Below are positions 18,324 through 25,012 of a stretch of DNA of 64,000 nt, piece by piece. The DNA is taken from the NCBI GenBank assembly GCA_028715725.1, contig JAQURG010000009.1:1-64000 (forward strand), written 5' to 3'. The first letter of the stretch is position 1. The number at the start of each line of letters is the position of its first letter. The stretch comes from Methylococcales bacterium. Its GTDB lineage: Bacteria > Pseudomonadota > Gammaproteobacteria > Methylococcales > Methylomonadaceae. Under the pieces are notes generated by a model. That model did no database searches, had not been told where the DNA came from, and saw nothing but the letters and a program-made list of their open reading frames with translations. Position numbers and translations under genes: made by a program.

Positions 18324-18491
18324 ATGCGGAATATTATTAATTTAACCCCTCGGATTATTCAGTTAATTGATTTGCCAGAAGTGTCTTTTGAACAGCGTGA
18401 TGCTCCGTAAGAGGCTTACGGCGATTCGGTTTCATCCGCAAATTACAGTTATATAACCATCGATTTTAAGGCTGGGACACAATGGATTTAA
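18324..18491 (+). pseudogene. Possible decayed small ORF with in-frame stop
   Basis: A reading frame from the ATG at 18324 runs 28 codons to a TAA at 18408-18410. It then continues in the same frame for another 26 codons to a TAA at 18489. The in-frame stop lies inside a perfect 7-base hairpin, CCGTAAG-AGG-CTTACGG at 18406-18422. Codon content on both sides looks protein-like, but the family is not recognised. It could be a single decayed gene of about 55 residues or chance. Confidence 0.3.
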
Positions 18492-18527
18492 ACCGCCATA
18501 CAGATTATAGAGTTCAATAGCAGCCCT

Positions 18528-20129
18528 ATGCTTACACGACTGATTGTATATTTTGCCTATGCACTGAAAAGATCGAGGCATTATCGGAATACCAAGCTGT
18601 TCTTTTATAATCTGCTGGGAAATCCGGACAGCCAGCTTAAATCATATTTTGATATATTTATGGTTAGCCTGGTTTTGCTCAGCGTCTTCCTGCTGATTTA
18701 TGAAGTGGACACTCGGCTGACTAAAGTTGAAATACTGTTCGAGCAGGTCCTTATCAGCTTGTTTGTTGTTGAATACCTGTTAAGAGCCTGGCTTTATAAC
18801 GATGTTCATAAAATGATTATTGAGCATTACGAGAATGCCAGATATTTAGGATGTCCATTTCGTCCGGGTAAAGTGATCCGGCTGATTTTGGCCAAGAAAA
18901 TGAAATATGTTTTTACGCCTTTGGCTATTATTGATCTATTGGCAATCTTGCCCAGTTACAGGTCGCTCCGTCTGCTGAGAGGATTGCTTATCTTCCGGCT
19001 GTTTAAGCTTTTCCGGTACTTTAACAGTATCACTGTATTTTCTGAAATTCTGATCAGTAAGCGCTTCGAGATTTATACGCTAGCGGTTTTTCTGGGTTTT
19101 CTGGTATTTATCGGCGGTACCGGAATCTATTTATTCGAACATCCCACCAATGGCGAACAGGTCGGTGACTTATTCGATGCGGCTTATTGGGCGATAGTTA
19201 CCGTTTCATCCGTCGGATATGGCGATATCGCACCGAAAACGATGAGTGGCCGGATAGTTGCAATGGCATTGATTTTGACAGGTCTCGGGGTATTATCTTT
19301 TTTTATCTCCCTTATTGTTTCAGAATTTCATGACAGAATGCACGATCTGCGTGAAAACAGAGCCTATGCGGAACTGAAGCGCTATGAGAGTTTTGTCATC
19401 ATTTGCGGGTTCGGGCGCGTAGGGCGGCATATTGCCTTGCAGCTTGAAAAGCACCAGCAACATTTTATAGTGATTGACAGCGAGGAAGTTAATGTCCTGA
19501 AAGCAAGGCGGCTCGGGTATCTTGTTATTCATGCGGACGCCAGCAAAAATGAAGTTTTAATCAAGGCCGGTATCAAAAATAGAGCCACGGCTGTGTTATG
19601 CACGACAGGTGATGATGTAGTCAATGTTTATATTACCTTGACCAGCCGGCATCTGAATCCTGATGCCCGGATTATTTCCCGAGCCAATAACAGGGATAAT
19701 GTTAAAAAACTCTATCAGGCCGGGGCTGACGATGTCATTCAGCCTTTTGAAATCGCTGCAATGGTGGTTGCCGAATACATTGGCCAACCGGTCGCTTTTG
19801 AAGCTATCCTAGGTATTATCCGTGAAGAAAAGGAGTTCATATTGGAAACACTGTATGTTCATCCAGGATCAATGATCGATGGCATGAAAATCACCGAGGT
19901 TGACTTTGAAAAAAGGAAATTAATGCTGGTAGGCGTTGTCAGCGCAAATCCGGTGCATCAAAAACATAAGAACAGCTATCAATTAAAAGATCAGCATTTC
20001 TATTTTAACCCCGAGCAACACTTTGTATTACGGGCGGATGATCTTCTGGTTGTTTTAGGCAAGGAGGTCGGGATTAACTACTTTCGAGACCAGATTGAAC
20101 AAAGCCGGTTAATCAGAGGGTATAAATGA
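18528..20129 (+). CDS. Potassium channel with two-part RCK (TrkA) regulatory domain
   Basis: A 533-residue inner-membrane voltage-gated-like K+ channel. The N-terminal 260 residues hold six hydrophobic segments. An S4-like stretch (SLRLLRGLLIFRLFKLFRYF) is rich in regularly spaced arginines. The pore loop carries the selectivity filter TVSSVGYGDIAP near residue 228. The cytosolic part has an RCK_N/TrkA-N nucleotide-binding fold (VIICGFGRVGRHIALQLEKH near residue 290) and a C-terminal RCK_C domain. Such domains gate the channel in response to ligand or NAD(H). It overlaps the following RCK gene by 4 bases, so the two should be co-translated. Confidence 0.9.
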   Translation: MLTRLIVYFAYALKRSRHYRNTKLFFYNLLGNPDSQLKSYFDIFMVSLVLLSVFLLIYEVDTRLTKVEILFEQVLISLFVVEYLLRAWLYNDVHKMIIEHYENARYLGCPFRPGKVIRLILAKKMKYVFTPLAIIDLLAILPSYRSLRLLRGLLIFRLFKLFRYFNSITVFSEILISKRFEIYTLAVFLGFLVFIGGTGIYLFEHPTNGEQVGDLFDAAYWAIVTVSSVGYGDIAPKTMSGRIVAMALILTGLGVLSFFISLIVSEFHDRMHDLRENRAYAELKRYESFVIICGFGRVGRHIALQLEKHQQHFIVIDSEEVNVLKARRLGYLVIHADASKNEVLIKAGIKNRATAVLCTTGDDVVNVYITLTSRHLNPDARIISRANNRDNVKKLYQAGADDVIQPFEIAAMVVAEYIGQPVAFEAILGIIREEKEFILETLYVHPGSMIDGMKITEVDFEKRKLMLVGVVSANPVHQKHKNSYQLKDQHFYFNPEQHFVLRADDLLVVLGKEVGINYFRDQIEQSRLIRGYK

Positions 20130-20818
20130 AAAGGATTGCCGTATTCGGTTACAGTACAATGTCCTTAGAGGTGATGAGCCGATTGAATAAGGATCAATAC
20201 AGTCTTGTTTTTATTGGAGAAGATGAGGAGGAGGCGGCTTTAGTTGCAGCGCAAGAGTTTGAAACTGAAGTTATTGATTTTCGCAATGATGATGCGCTTA
20301 AATCCATTGGGATCGGCACTGAAATTGATATTCTCTTTTGCTTTTTTCAAAGAGATTCTGATAATGTGTTTTTAACAATTTCAGCGCGGGCAATAGATAA
20401 AAATCTGACTATTATCGCTATTGTCGATGATCCCGAGTCCGCGGAAAAATTATTGGCGGCGGGCGCTGATAAAATTATCGATCCTTATGAAATCTGCGGC
20501 AGAAAAACGCATGATATGCTGACCAAGCCGGATATTACCGACATTTTGGACGATACGGTCTTCGGCCGGCCTGATTTGCATATCGCACAAATAGAAATTC
20601 CTGTAGGGTCCAGCCTGGAAAACACCAGATCCTGCGATTTAAAATTGAATAAAAAGCATAATTTAATCCTCATCGGAGTCGTTGACAGGGAATCCGGCGA
20701 GGCGCTGCATTTTGCCGTCGGGGAAAAAGAATTCACCCTGAATGCAGGCGATGTTTTGGTCGTTTTGGGTCCATCCGGGGCAATCAGATCTTTTAAGGAT
20801 GAAGTTGAGATAGTTTGA
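20126..20818 (+). CDS. Stand-alone RCK/TrkA-domain protein paired with the channel
   Basis: A 230-residue cytosolic protein with an RCK_N Rossmann-type domain (RIAVFGYSTMSLEVMSRL at the N-terminus, GADKIIDPYEICGRK near residue 113). A C-terminal RCK_C domain follows (VGSSLENTRSCDLKL and LNAGDVLVVLGP). It has no membrane segment. The first glycine motif is degenerate (GYSTMS instead of GxGxxG), so nucleotide binding may be altered. Its ATG overlaps the stop of the channel gene by 4 bases. It is probably an accessory gating ring subunit for the upstream channel, comparable to TrkA- or KtrA-type subunits. Confidence 0.85.
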   Translation: MKRIAVFGYSTMSLEVMSRLNKDQYSLVFIGEDEEEAALVAAQEFETEVIDFRNDDALKSIGIGTEIDILFCFFQRDSDNVFLTISARAIDKNLTIIAIVDDPESAEKLLAAGADKIIDPYEICGRKTHDMLTKPDITDILDDTVFGRPDLHIAQIEIPVGSSLENTRSCDLKLNKKHNLILIGVVDRESGEALHFAVGEKEFTLNAGDVLVVLGPSGAIRSFKDEVEIV

Positions 20819-20892
20819 CACAATACATTCAGAATCTTTCAGTTACATAGGCCCCGTTCAGGGTTATCTATTTTTTATAGAAGAAGTTTATT

Positions 20893-21411
20893 ATGTTGAA
20901 ATCATTGAAGTTTAATTCGAGAATCTGGTTCTTGTTAGGCTTCGCAGGTTGTATGGGCTTGCTGGGCATGGGCGCTTATTTTCAATTTGTTGGAGGTCTG
21001 GACCCTTGCCCCTTATGTATCTCCCAGCGTCTTGCTATTTTATTGACAGGCCTGATTTTCCTGATTGCGGGACTGCATAACCCTGGGCGAACAGGAGTGA
21101 CACGTTATGCGATTTTGGGTGCAGTCACAGCATTATGCGGCGCATCGATCTCTATCCGGCATGTCTGGCTGCAACACTTGCCTCCCGATCAAGTACCGGA
21201 ATGCGGCCCTGGGCTGGAGTATATGTTTCAAAACTTTCCTTTATTTGACACTCTTAAGTTGATGTTGAGCGGTACCGGCGATTGCGCCAAGGTAGATTGG
21301 ACTTTTTTGGGCTTCAGCATGCCCGCCTGGACTTTGGTCGCTTTTTTAATGTTGGCGATATTGAGCTTATTGCAAATATGGAATTATGAAAAAAATAATG
21401 CAAGGCTTTAA
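20893..21411 (+). CDS. dsbB: Disulfide bond formation protein DsbB
   Basis: Inner-membrane quinone-dependent oxidase that reoxidises DsbA during disulfide formation in the periplasm. It has 172 residues and four membrane segments. The first periplasmic loop carries the CxxC pair in DPCPLCISQR (about residues 38-41). The second loop carries the other cysteine pair, Cys in VPECGPG and in GTGDCAKVDW. All four redox cysteines are therefore present. The RCK gene ends 75 bases upstream. The exported methyltransferase-like gene starts 35 bases downstream and could be co-transcribed. Confidence 0.93.
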   Translation: MLKSLKFNSRIWFLLGFAGCMGLLGMGAYFQFVGGLDPCPLCISQRLAILLTGLIFLIAGLHNPGRTGVTRYAILGAVTALCGASISIRHVWLQHLPPDQVPECGPGLEYMFQNFPLFDTLKLMLSGTGDCAKVDWTFLGFSMPAWTLVAFLMLAILSLLQIWNYEKNNARL

Positions 21412-21446
21412 TTAATAACCTTTAGGCGTTTTAATCGAGATATTGA

Positions 21447-22253
21447 ATGAAAAAAATTTTATGGATAGGACTGCTTGTACTAAATTTTTCATCCGCACAG
21501 GCAGGCGGAGATTCAACCTTTTTGCAACAGGTCATAGAAGGAAAACAGCGTTCTGCCGAACACAAAGCCAGAGATAAATACCGTCATCCACTGCAAACGC
21601 TGGAATTTTTCGATGTTAAAGAAAATATGACGGTAGTTGAAATCTGGCCTGGAGAGGGCTGGTATACAGAAATTCTGGCGCCTTATTTAAGGAATAAGGG
21701 CAAACTTTATGCCGCGCATTTTTCAGCGGATGCCAAGGAGCCTTATTTTAAAAAGAGCTTGGAAAATTTTATTAAAAAAATACACAAGCAGCCCAAGGTC
21801 TACGATAAAGTTGAGTTAACTGTGCTGCAACCGCCGGAGTTTTTGCAAATCGCACCGGCCGGATCGGCAGACCGGGTGTTAACGTTTCGCAATGTTCATA
21901 ACTGGATGAAAAACGATCAGGCCGCTGCAGTATTTAACGCCATGTATAAGGCTTTAAAACCGGGAGGCATTCTTGGAATTGTGGAGCATAGAAGCCGTGC
22001 ATCAAAGCCGCAAGATACCCGTGCAGAATCCGGCTATGTCAGCGAGGACTATGTGATTGCTCTGGCCAGAAATGCCGGTTTTGAGTATTTGGCAAAATCT
22101 GAAATTAACGCCAACAGCAAGGATACCAAAAATTATCCGGAAGGAGTCTGGACGTTACCGCCTTCTTTAAAACTCAAGGATAAAGACCGCAATAAATACC
22201 TCGCCATCGGAGAAAGCGACAGAATGACGATAAAATTTATCAAGCCTAAATAA
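21447..22253 (+). CDS. Exported class I methyltransferase-like protein
   Basis: A 268-residue protein with a clear signal peptide (KKILWIGLLVLNFSSAQA, cleavage predicted near residue 19) followed by a class I SAM-methyltransferase fold. Motif I is VVEIWPGEGWYTEIL near residue 65, a later strand carries ADRVLTFRNVHNWM, and the post-motif region is LKPGGILGIVEHRS. Homologues annotated as putative or predicted methyltransferase are common in proteobacteria. A periplasmic location is odd for an enzyme needing S-adenosylmethionine, so either the cofactor differs or the function has changed. The gene follows dsbB by 35 bases. Confidence 0.8.
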   Translation: MKKILWIGLLVLNFSSAQAGGDSTFLQQVIEGKQRSAEHKARDKYRHPLQTLEFFDVKENMTVVEIWPGEGWYTEILAPYLRNKGKLYAAHFSADAKEPYFKKSLENFIKKIHKQPKVYDKVELTVLQPPEFLQIAPAGSADRVLTFRNVHNWMKNDQAAAVFNAMYKALKPGGILGIVEHRSRASKPQDTRAESGYVSEDYVIALARNAGFEYLAKSEINANSKDTKNYPEGVWTLPPSLKLKDKDRNKYLAIGESDRMTIKFIKPK

Positions 22254-22771
22254 GGGGCATTATATTCGTTCGGCCGCATTCTTTTGACATCCTCAATAGT
22301 CTTGTTAGGGATGAACGCTCATCTCTTTTTTGTATCTTTTTGCAGAGTCAAAACCAGAGATTAAACTATGAAACTACGCTCAGAATCAGTTTATACACAG
22401 TTTAGTTTGAGTTTATTGATGACGCTTTAAAAATAAAAGAAGAGATTGTAAATCCGGTTCTTGTTTATTAACGTATTGATATTAAAGCAATTAATTATTG
22501 TCTTAATATTGTTCAAGGTTATAAAACTGTAATAAAAACAGTAAGTAAGCGCTCTTAAGCTTCAGTTGTCCCCAGAGTTATCCACAGCTTCTGTGGGTAA
22601 CTTAAATAGTTAAGGCGGCATAGTCACTTAACATTACTACGCTTGCTTCCCACTGGAGGTTAGGAGTTAGCACAGAATAGTGACTTATAAAATCAGGCCC
22701 ATGGAATGCATTGGTTTTTGCATAGTGTATGATAAACTAAACTAACTGAACTTAATTCGATGAGGTTTATC
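22254..22771. other. Intergenic region upstream of the Phd/PIN cassette
   Basis: About 500 bases without a gene. It contains left repeat segment A1 (22488-22630), then the presumed left edge of the toxin-antitoxin insertion and the phd promoter region with AT-rich direct motifs near 22727-22755. No RNA gene is recognised. Confidence 0.55.
22488..22630. repeat. Intergenic repeat copy 1, segment A
   Basis: This segment matches 23850-23990 nearly base for base. The two share an identical 33-base block (22570-22602 here, 23932-23964 there). The block contains TTATCCACA, a perfect DnaA-box sequence at 22578-22586, within a hairpin (AGTTATCCACAG / CTGTGGGTAACT, three-base loop). The match stops after ACTTA at 22626-22630. 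The expected continuation, segment B, reappears at 23461 after the toxin-antitoxin genes. Confidence 0.85.
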
Positions 22772-23017
22772 ATGCAGACAGTCAACATCCACGAAGCCAA
22801 AACCCAACTGTCACGGTTGATAGAGCAGGCCGTAAAGGGTGATTCTTTTATTATCGCCAAAGCTGGAAAGCCACTGGTGAAGGTAATCCGGCTGGATGCG
22901 CCATCAGCCGTACAAATCCGAAGGCTGGGTTTCATGGCGGGGCAGATCACTGTTCCGGATGATTTCGACAGCATGGGCGCTAAGGAAATCGAGCTGCTTT
23001 TTGGCGGTGAAGAATGA
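22772..23017 (+). CDS. Antitoxin, Phd/YefM family
   Basis: An 81-residue type II antitoxin of the Phd/YefM fold, which neutralises the toxin encoded next to it and represses the operon. The conserved N-terminal DNA-binding region reads MQTVNIHEAKTQLSRLIEQ, followed by GKPLVKVIRL. The toxin-binding tail is acidic. I choose the ATG at 22772, which is 7 bases after GAGG; the in-frame ATG at 22760 would add four residues. The stop overlaps the PIN toxin start by 4 bases. The pair lies on a segment that interrupts an intergenic repeat. Confidence 0.92.
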   Translation: MQTVNIHEAKTQLSRLIEQAVKGDSFIIAKAGKPLVKVIRLDAPSAVQIRRLGFMAGQITVPDDFDSMGAKEIELLFGGEE

Positions 23018-23400
23018 AGCTGCTACTGGATACCCATATTTTACTATGGGCGGTTGGTTCGCCTGACCGGTTGCCTGCTGCGGCACGCCAGTTGCTGGAA
23101 GATCCCTTGAACGAACTGCTTTTCAGCGCGGCCAGCCTTTGGGAAATTGTCATCAAACGAGGCCTTGGGCGTTCCGATTTTCAGGTGGATGCAAGGGTGC
23201 TCCGTCGAGGGCTGTTGGACAATGGTTATCAGGAGTTAGCTATTACCAGTGAACACGCTGTTTCTATCGAAAGTTTACCGCCCATCCATAAAGACCCATT
23301 CGACCGCATCCTAGTTGCGCAGGCGACTATTGAGGGAATCATCTTGCTAACAGCAGATGCCTTGGTGGCAAAGTACCCAGGCCCGGTGCGGCAAGTTTAA
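23014..23400 (+). CDS. PIN-domain toxin (VapC-like RNase)
   Basis: A 128-residue PIN-domain endoribonuclease toxin. The acidic metal-binding residues are visible in MKLLLDTHILLWA (Asp6), SLWEIVIK (Glu near 43), KDPFDRILVAQA (Asp near 93) and LLTADALVAKY (Asp near 112). The family is paired with Phd-type antitoxins and cleaves RNA when released. It is translationally coupled to the upstream antitoxin by a 4-base overlap. All expected catalytic residues are present, so it should be active. Confidence 0.92.
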   Translation: MKLLLDTHILLWAVGSPDRLPAAARQLLEDPLNELLFSAASLWEIVIKRGLGRSDFQVDARVLRRGLLDNGYQELAITSEHAVSIESLPPIHKDPFDRILVAQATIEGIILLTADALVAKYPGPVRQV

Positions 23401-23458
23401 TCTTTGAACGGCAGGCAACATTAATGCGTTTTAGCGGCTACATGTTTAGGCGACATAA

Positions 23459-23512
23459 TTACTTAGCAATGAATCATCCAAATTAATTTAACTTCCCTGG
23501 CTAAGTTGCATT
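23459..23512. repeat. Intergenic repeat copy 1, segment B
   Basis: This segment matches 23987-24039 (segment B of copy 2) with few changes. It starts at ACTTA (23461-23465), the same five bases that end segment A1 at 22626-22630. Joining A1 to B1 recreates the continuous A-B order of copy 2. The phd-PIN segment 22631-23460 is therefore best read as an insertion into copy 1. Confidence 0.75.
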
Positions 23513-23577
23513 TTGCTGATGAACTGGTTTTCAGATTGGTGTGTGTAATTATTTAAAAACAGCCACAGGAGATTATT

Positions 23578-23696
23578 ATGCGTATCAATATGATTGATAA
23601 CGAGCTTGTGAGGGATGTCTTAAACTGGCCCGGGAAATCAAACGTGAAGCAGTAGAACAGGGACTTCGAAAACCCGCTGGCATTAAAACAACATGA
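23578..23696 (+). pseudogene. VapB-type antitoxin gene remnant
   Basis: The ATG at 23578 follows a good ribosome-binding site (AGGAG about 8 bases upstream) and opens MRINMIDNELVRDVL, matching the start of VapB-type antitoxins. The frame then shifts. The expected second half is found in another frame as KLAREIKREAVEQGLRK, followed by a stop at 23694-23696. No VapC toxin gene follows, so this is a decayed, solitary antitoxin. Confidence 0.65.
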
Positions 23697-23819
23697 AAAA
23701 ACAGTTTATGCCATATTTTTTGCTGAGTCAGTCCGTATAGAGCGGGAATAGCCTAGCATATTCCACCGAATGATTACTCCAGCAAATCATATGCTATTGT
23801 TGAAACAGCACCCGAGCGC

Positions 23820-23839
23820 GACGGGGTATGTACCCCGTC
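23820..23839. repeat. Perfect short hairpin
   Basis: GACGGGGTA and TACCCCGTC form a perfect 9-base stem with a 2-base loop just upstream of repeat copy 2. There is no T-run, so it is probably not a terminator. Confidence 0.6.
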
Positions 23840-23849
23840 CGGCGCAGGG

Positions 23850-24039
23850 CAATTAACTATTGTCTTAATATTGTTCAAGGATATAAAACTCTAATTAAAA
23901 CAGTAATTAAAGAATCTTAATCTTCAGTTACCCCCAGAGTTATCCACAGCTTCTGTGGGTAACTCGAATAGTTTAAATTGCATAGCTACTTGGCAATGAA
24001 TCATCAAGATTAATTTAACTTCCATAGCTAAGTTGCATT
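23850..24039. repeat. Intergenic repeat copy 2, complete (A+B), with DnaA-box hairpin
   Basis: A complete copy of about 190 bases with both segments contiguous. It carries TTATCCACA at 23940-23948, a perfect DnaA-box match, within a 12-base inverted repeat with a 3-base loop. The copy ends about 175 bases before the first Wadjet gene. Copy 1 lies about 1.3 kb to the left and is split by the phd-PIN cassette. Confidence 0.85.
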
Positions 24040-24215
24040 CAGATGTTGAGTGGTACCTGACGTCATCAGTCACAGGTACAATGGTATAACCCTCATTAAA
24101 ATTGCTTAGCAGTTTGCCTTCTACTTTGGAAATCAATCAGATTGGCTTAAGCTAAGTTGAAGTAAATAGTTAGCTTTTAAATGTAATTATTAAATGAGTT
24201 TTCTCTATCTGGCAT

Positions 24216-25010
24216 ATGTATATTTATAAATATCTTGAAAATATTAAGTCTGGAAAGCCAATCAACTTTGACAGCTTTTGTAAGCAGCTACGCCTTAAAG
24301 AATATGATGACCAAACTATTTTGAGGATTTTCTCGACACAGAAGATTTCCAGGTTGAGCTATCAGGTCAGCATTATTGATGACAAGCTGTTTGCGCAACT
24401 TCTAGCTGATTTCCCTAAATATTCAATAATTAATAGAGTTTCGGCTGCAAGAGCTGGCGACAGTCATAAACATCCGGTTAGTCAGGCGATGATTATTCTC
24501 TGGCCGAGTCAGCAAAGTCATCCGGTAGTCGTTTTGAATGATGTCAATGGGATAAAATCCCCGGTCGCGTTGGGTAAACGATTATTGATTATCGAAAATC
24601 AGGAAAACTTTGTGCAAAAAAATGAATCCTTGGCATTTTTAAAGCATCAGTTTTCTGATTTTAATGATGAAGGATTAGATATTGCGTGGGGCTCCGGTAA
24701 TGCCATCAGTAATCGCTTGAATAAAGCATTTTTCAATCACTATCCGCACATCGATTGTTTACTTGATCTGGATATTGGCGGGCTTACAACTTTTGCAAAT
24801 ATATGTGAATTAACCTCCCATCCCCGAATTAGTTTTTTATTGCCTTCTTGTGCCGATGAGCAATTAAAAAGTTCGAAGATGGATTTACAAAATGGACATT
24901 TGCCGACCTTACGCAAATTTCGTGAGAATTACCCACTGTTAAAACCAGCCATTGAATTGATGATCCATCACAAAAAAATGCTGGAACAGGAAACATATTT
25001 ACTGGATTAA
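24216..25010 (+). CDS. jetD: JetD/MksG-like Toprim nuclease subunit (short form)
   Basis: A 264-residue protein that I read as the Toprim-type nuclease subunit of a Wadjet/MksBEFG system, which cleaves circular DNA extruded by the SMC motor. Toprim-like motifs are IIENQENF (Glu127, matching the first acidic residue of the JetD Toprim), WGSGNAIS near 158, and CLLDLDIGGLTTF (Asp184 and Asp186), followed by FLLP. The N-terminal part (1-110) has no recognised domain. It is shorter than the roughly 380-residue JetD proteins. It is the first gene of the operon and ends 2 bases before the ATPase gene, which suggests co-translation. Family assignment rests on motifs and context only. Confidence 0.7.
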   Translation: MYIYKYLENIKSGKPINFDSFCKQLRLKEYDDQTILRIFSTQKISRLSYQVSIIDDKLFAQLLADFPKYSIINRVSAARAGDSHKHPVSQAMIILWPSQQSHPVVVLNDVNGIKSPVALGKRLLIIENQENFVQKNESLAFLKHQFSDFNDEGLDIAWGSGNAISNRLNKAFFNHYPHIDCLLDLDIGGLTTFANICELTSHPRISFLLPSCADEQLKSSKMDLQNGHLPTLRKFRENYPLLKPAIELMIHHKKMLEQETYLLD

Positions 25011-25012
25011 TC

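Larger units (their letters stand above)
23401..24215. other. Gene-poor stretch between the PIN toxin and the Wadjet operon
   Basis: About 815 bases with no intact gene that I can support. It contains repeat segment B1, a broken VapB antitoxin gene, a perfect GC-rich hairpin, the complete repeat copy 2 and then the leader of the Wadjet operon. A 70-codon minus-strand frame (23924-24136) overlaps the repeat and is not called. Confidence 0.6.

Noticed and set aside
22631-23460. Integron gene cassette (attC) explanation for the toxin-antitoxin insertion
   Set aside because: No attC-like inverted core sites are recognisable at the segment ends. The short direct repeat fits a simple insertion better.
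23924-24136. 70-codon minus-strand ORF across repeat copy 2
   Set aside because: It is created by the repeat. The corresponding frame in copy 1 segment B ends early, so coding is not conserved.
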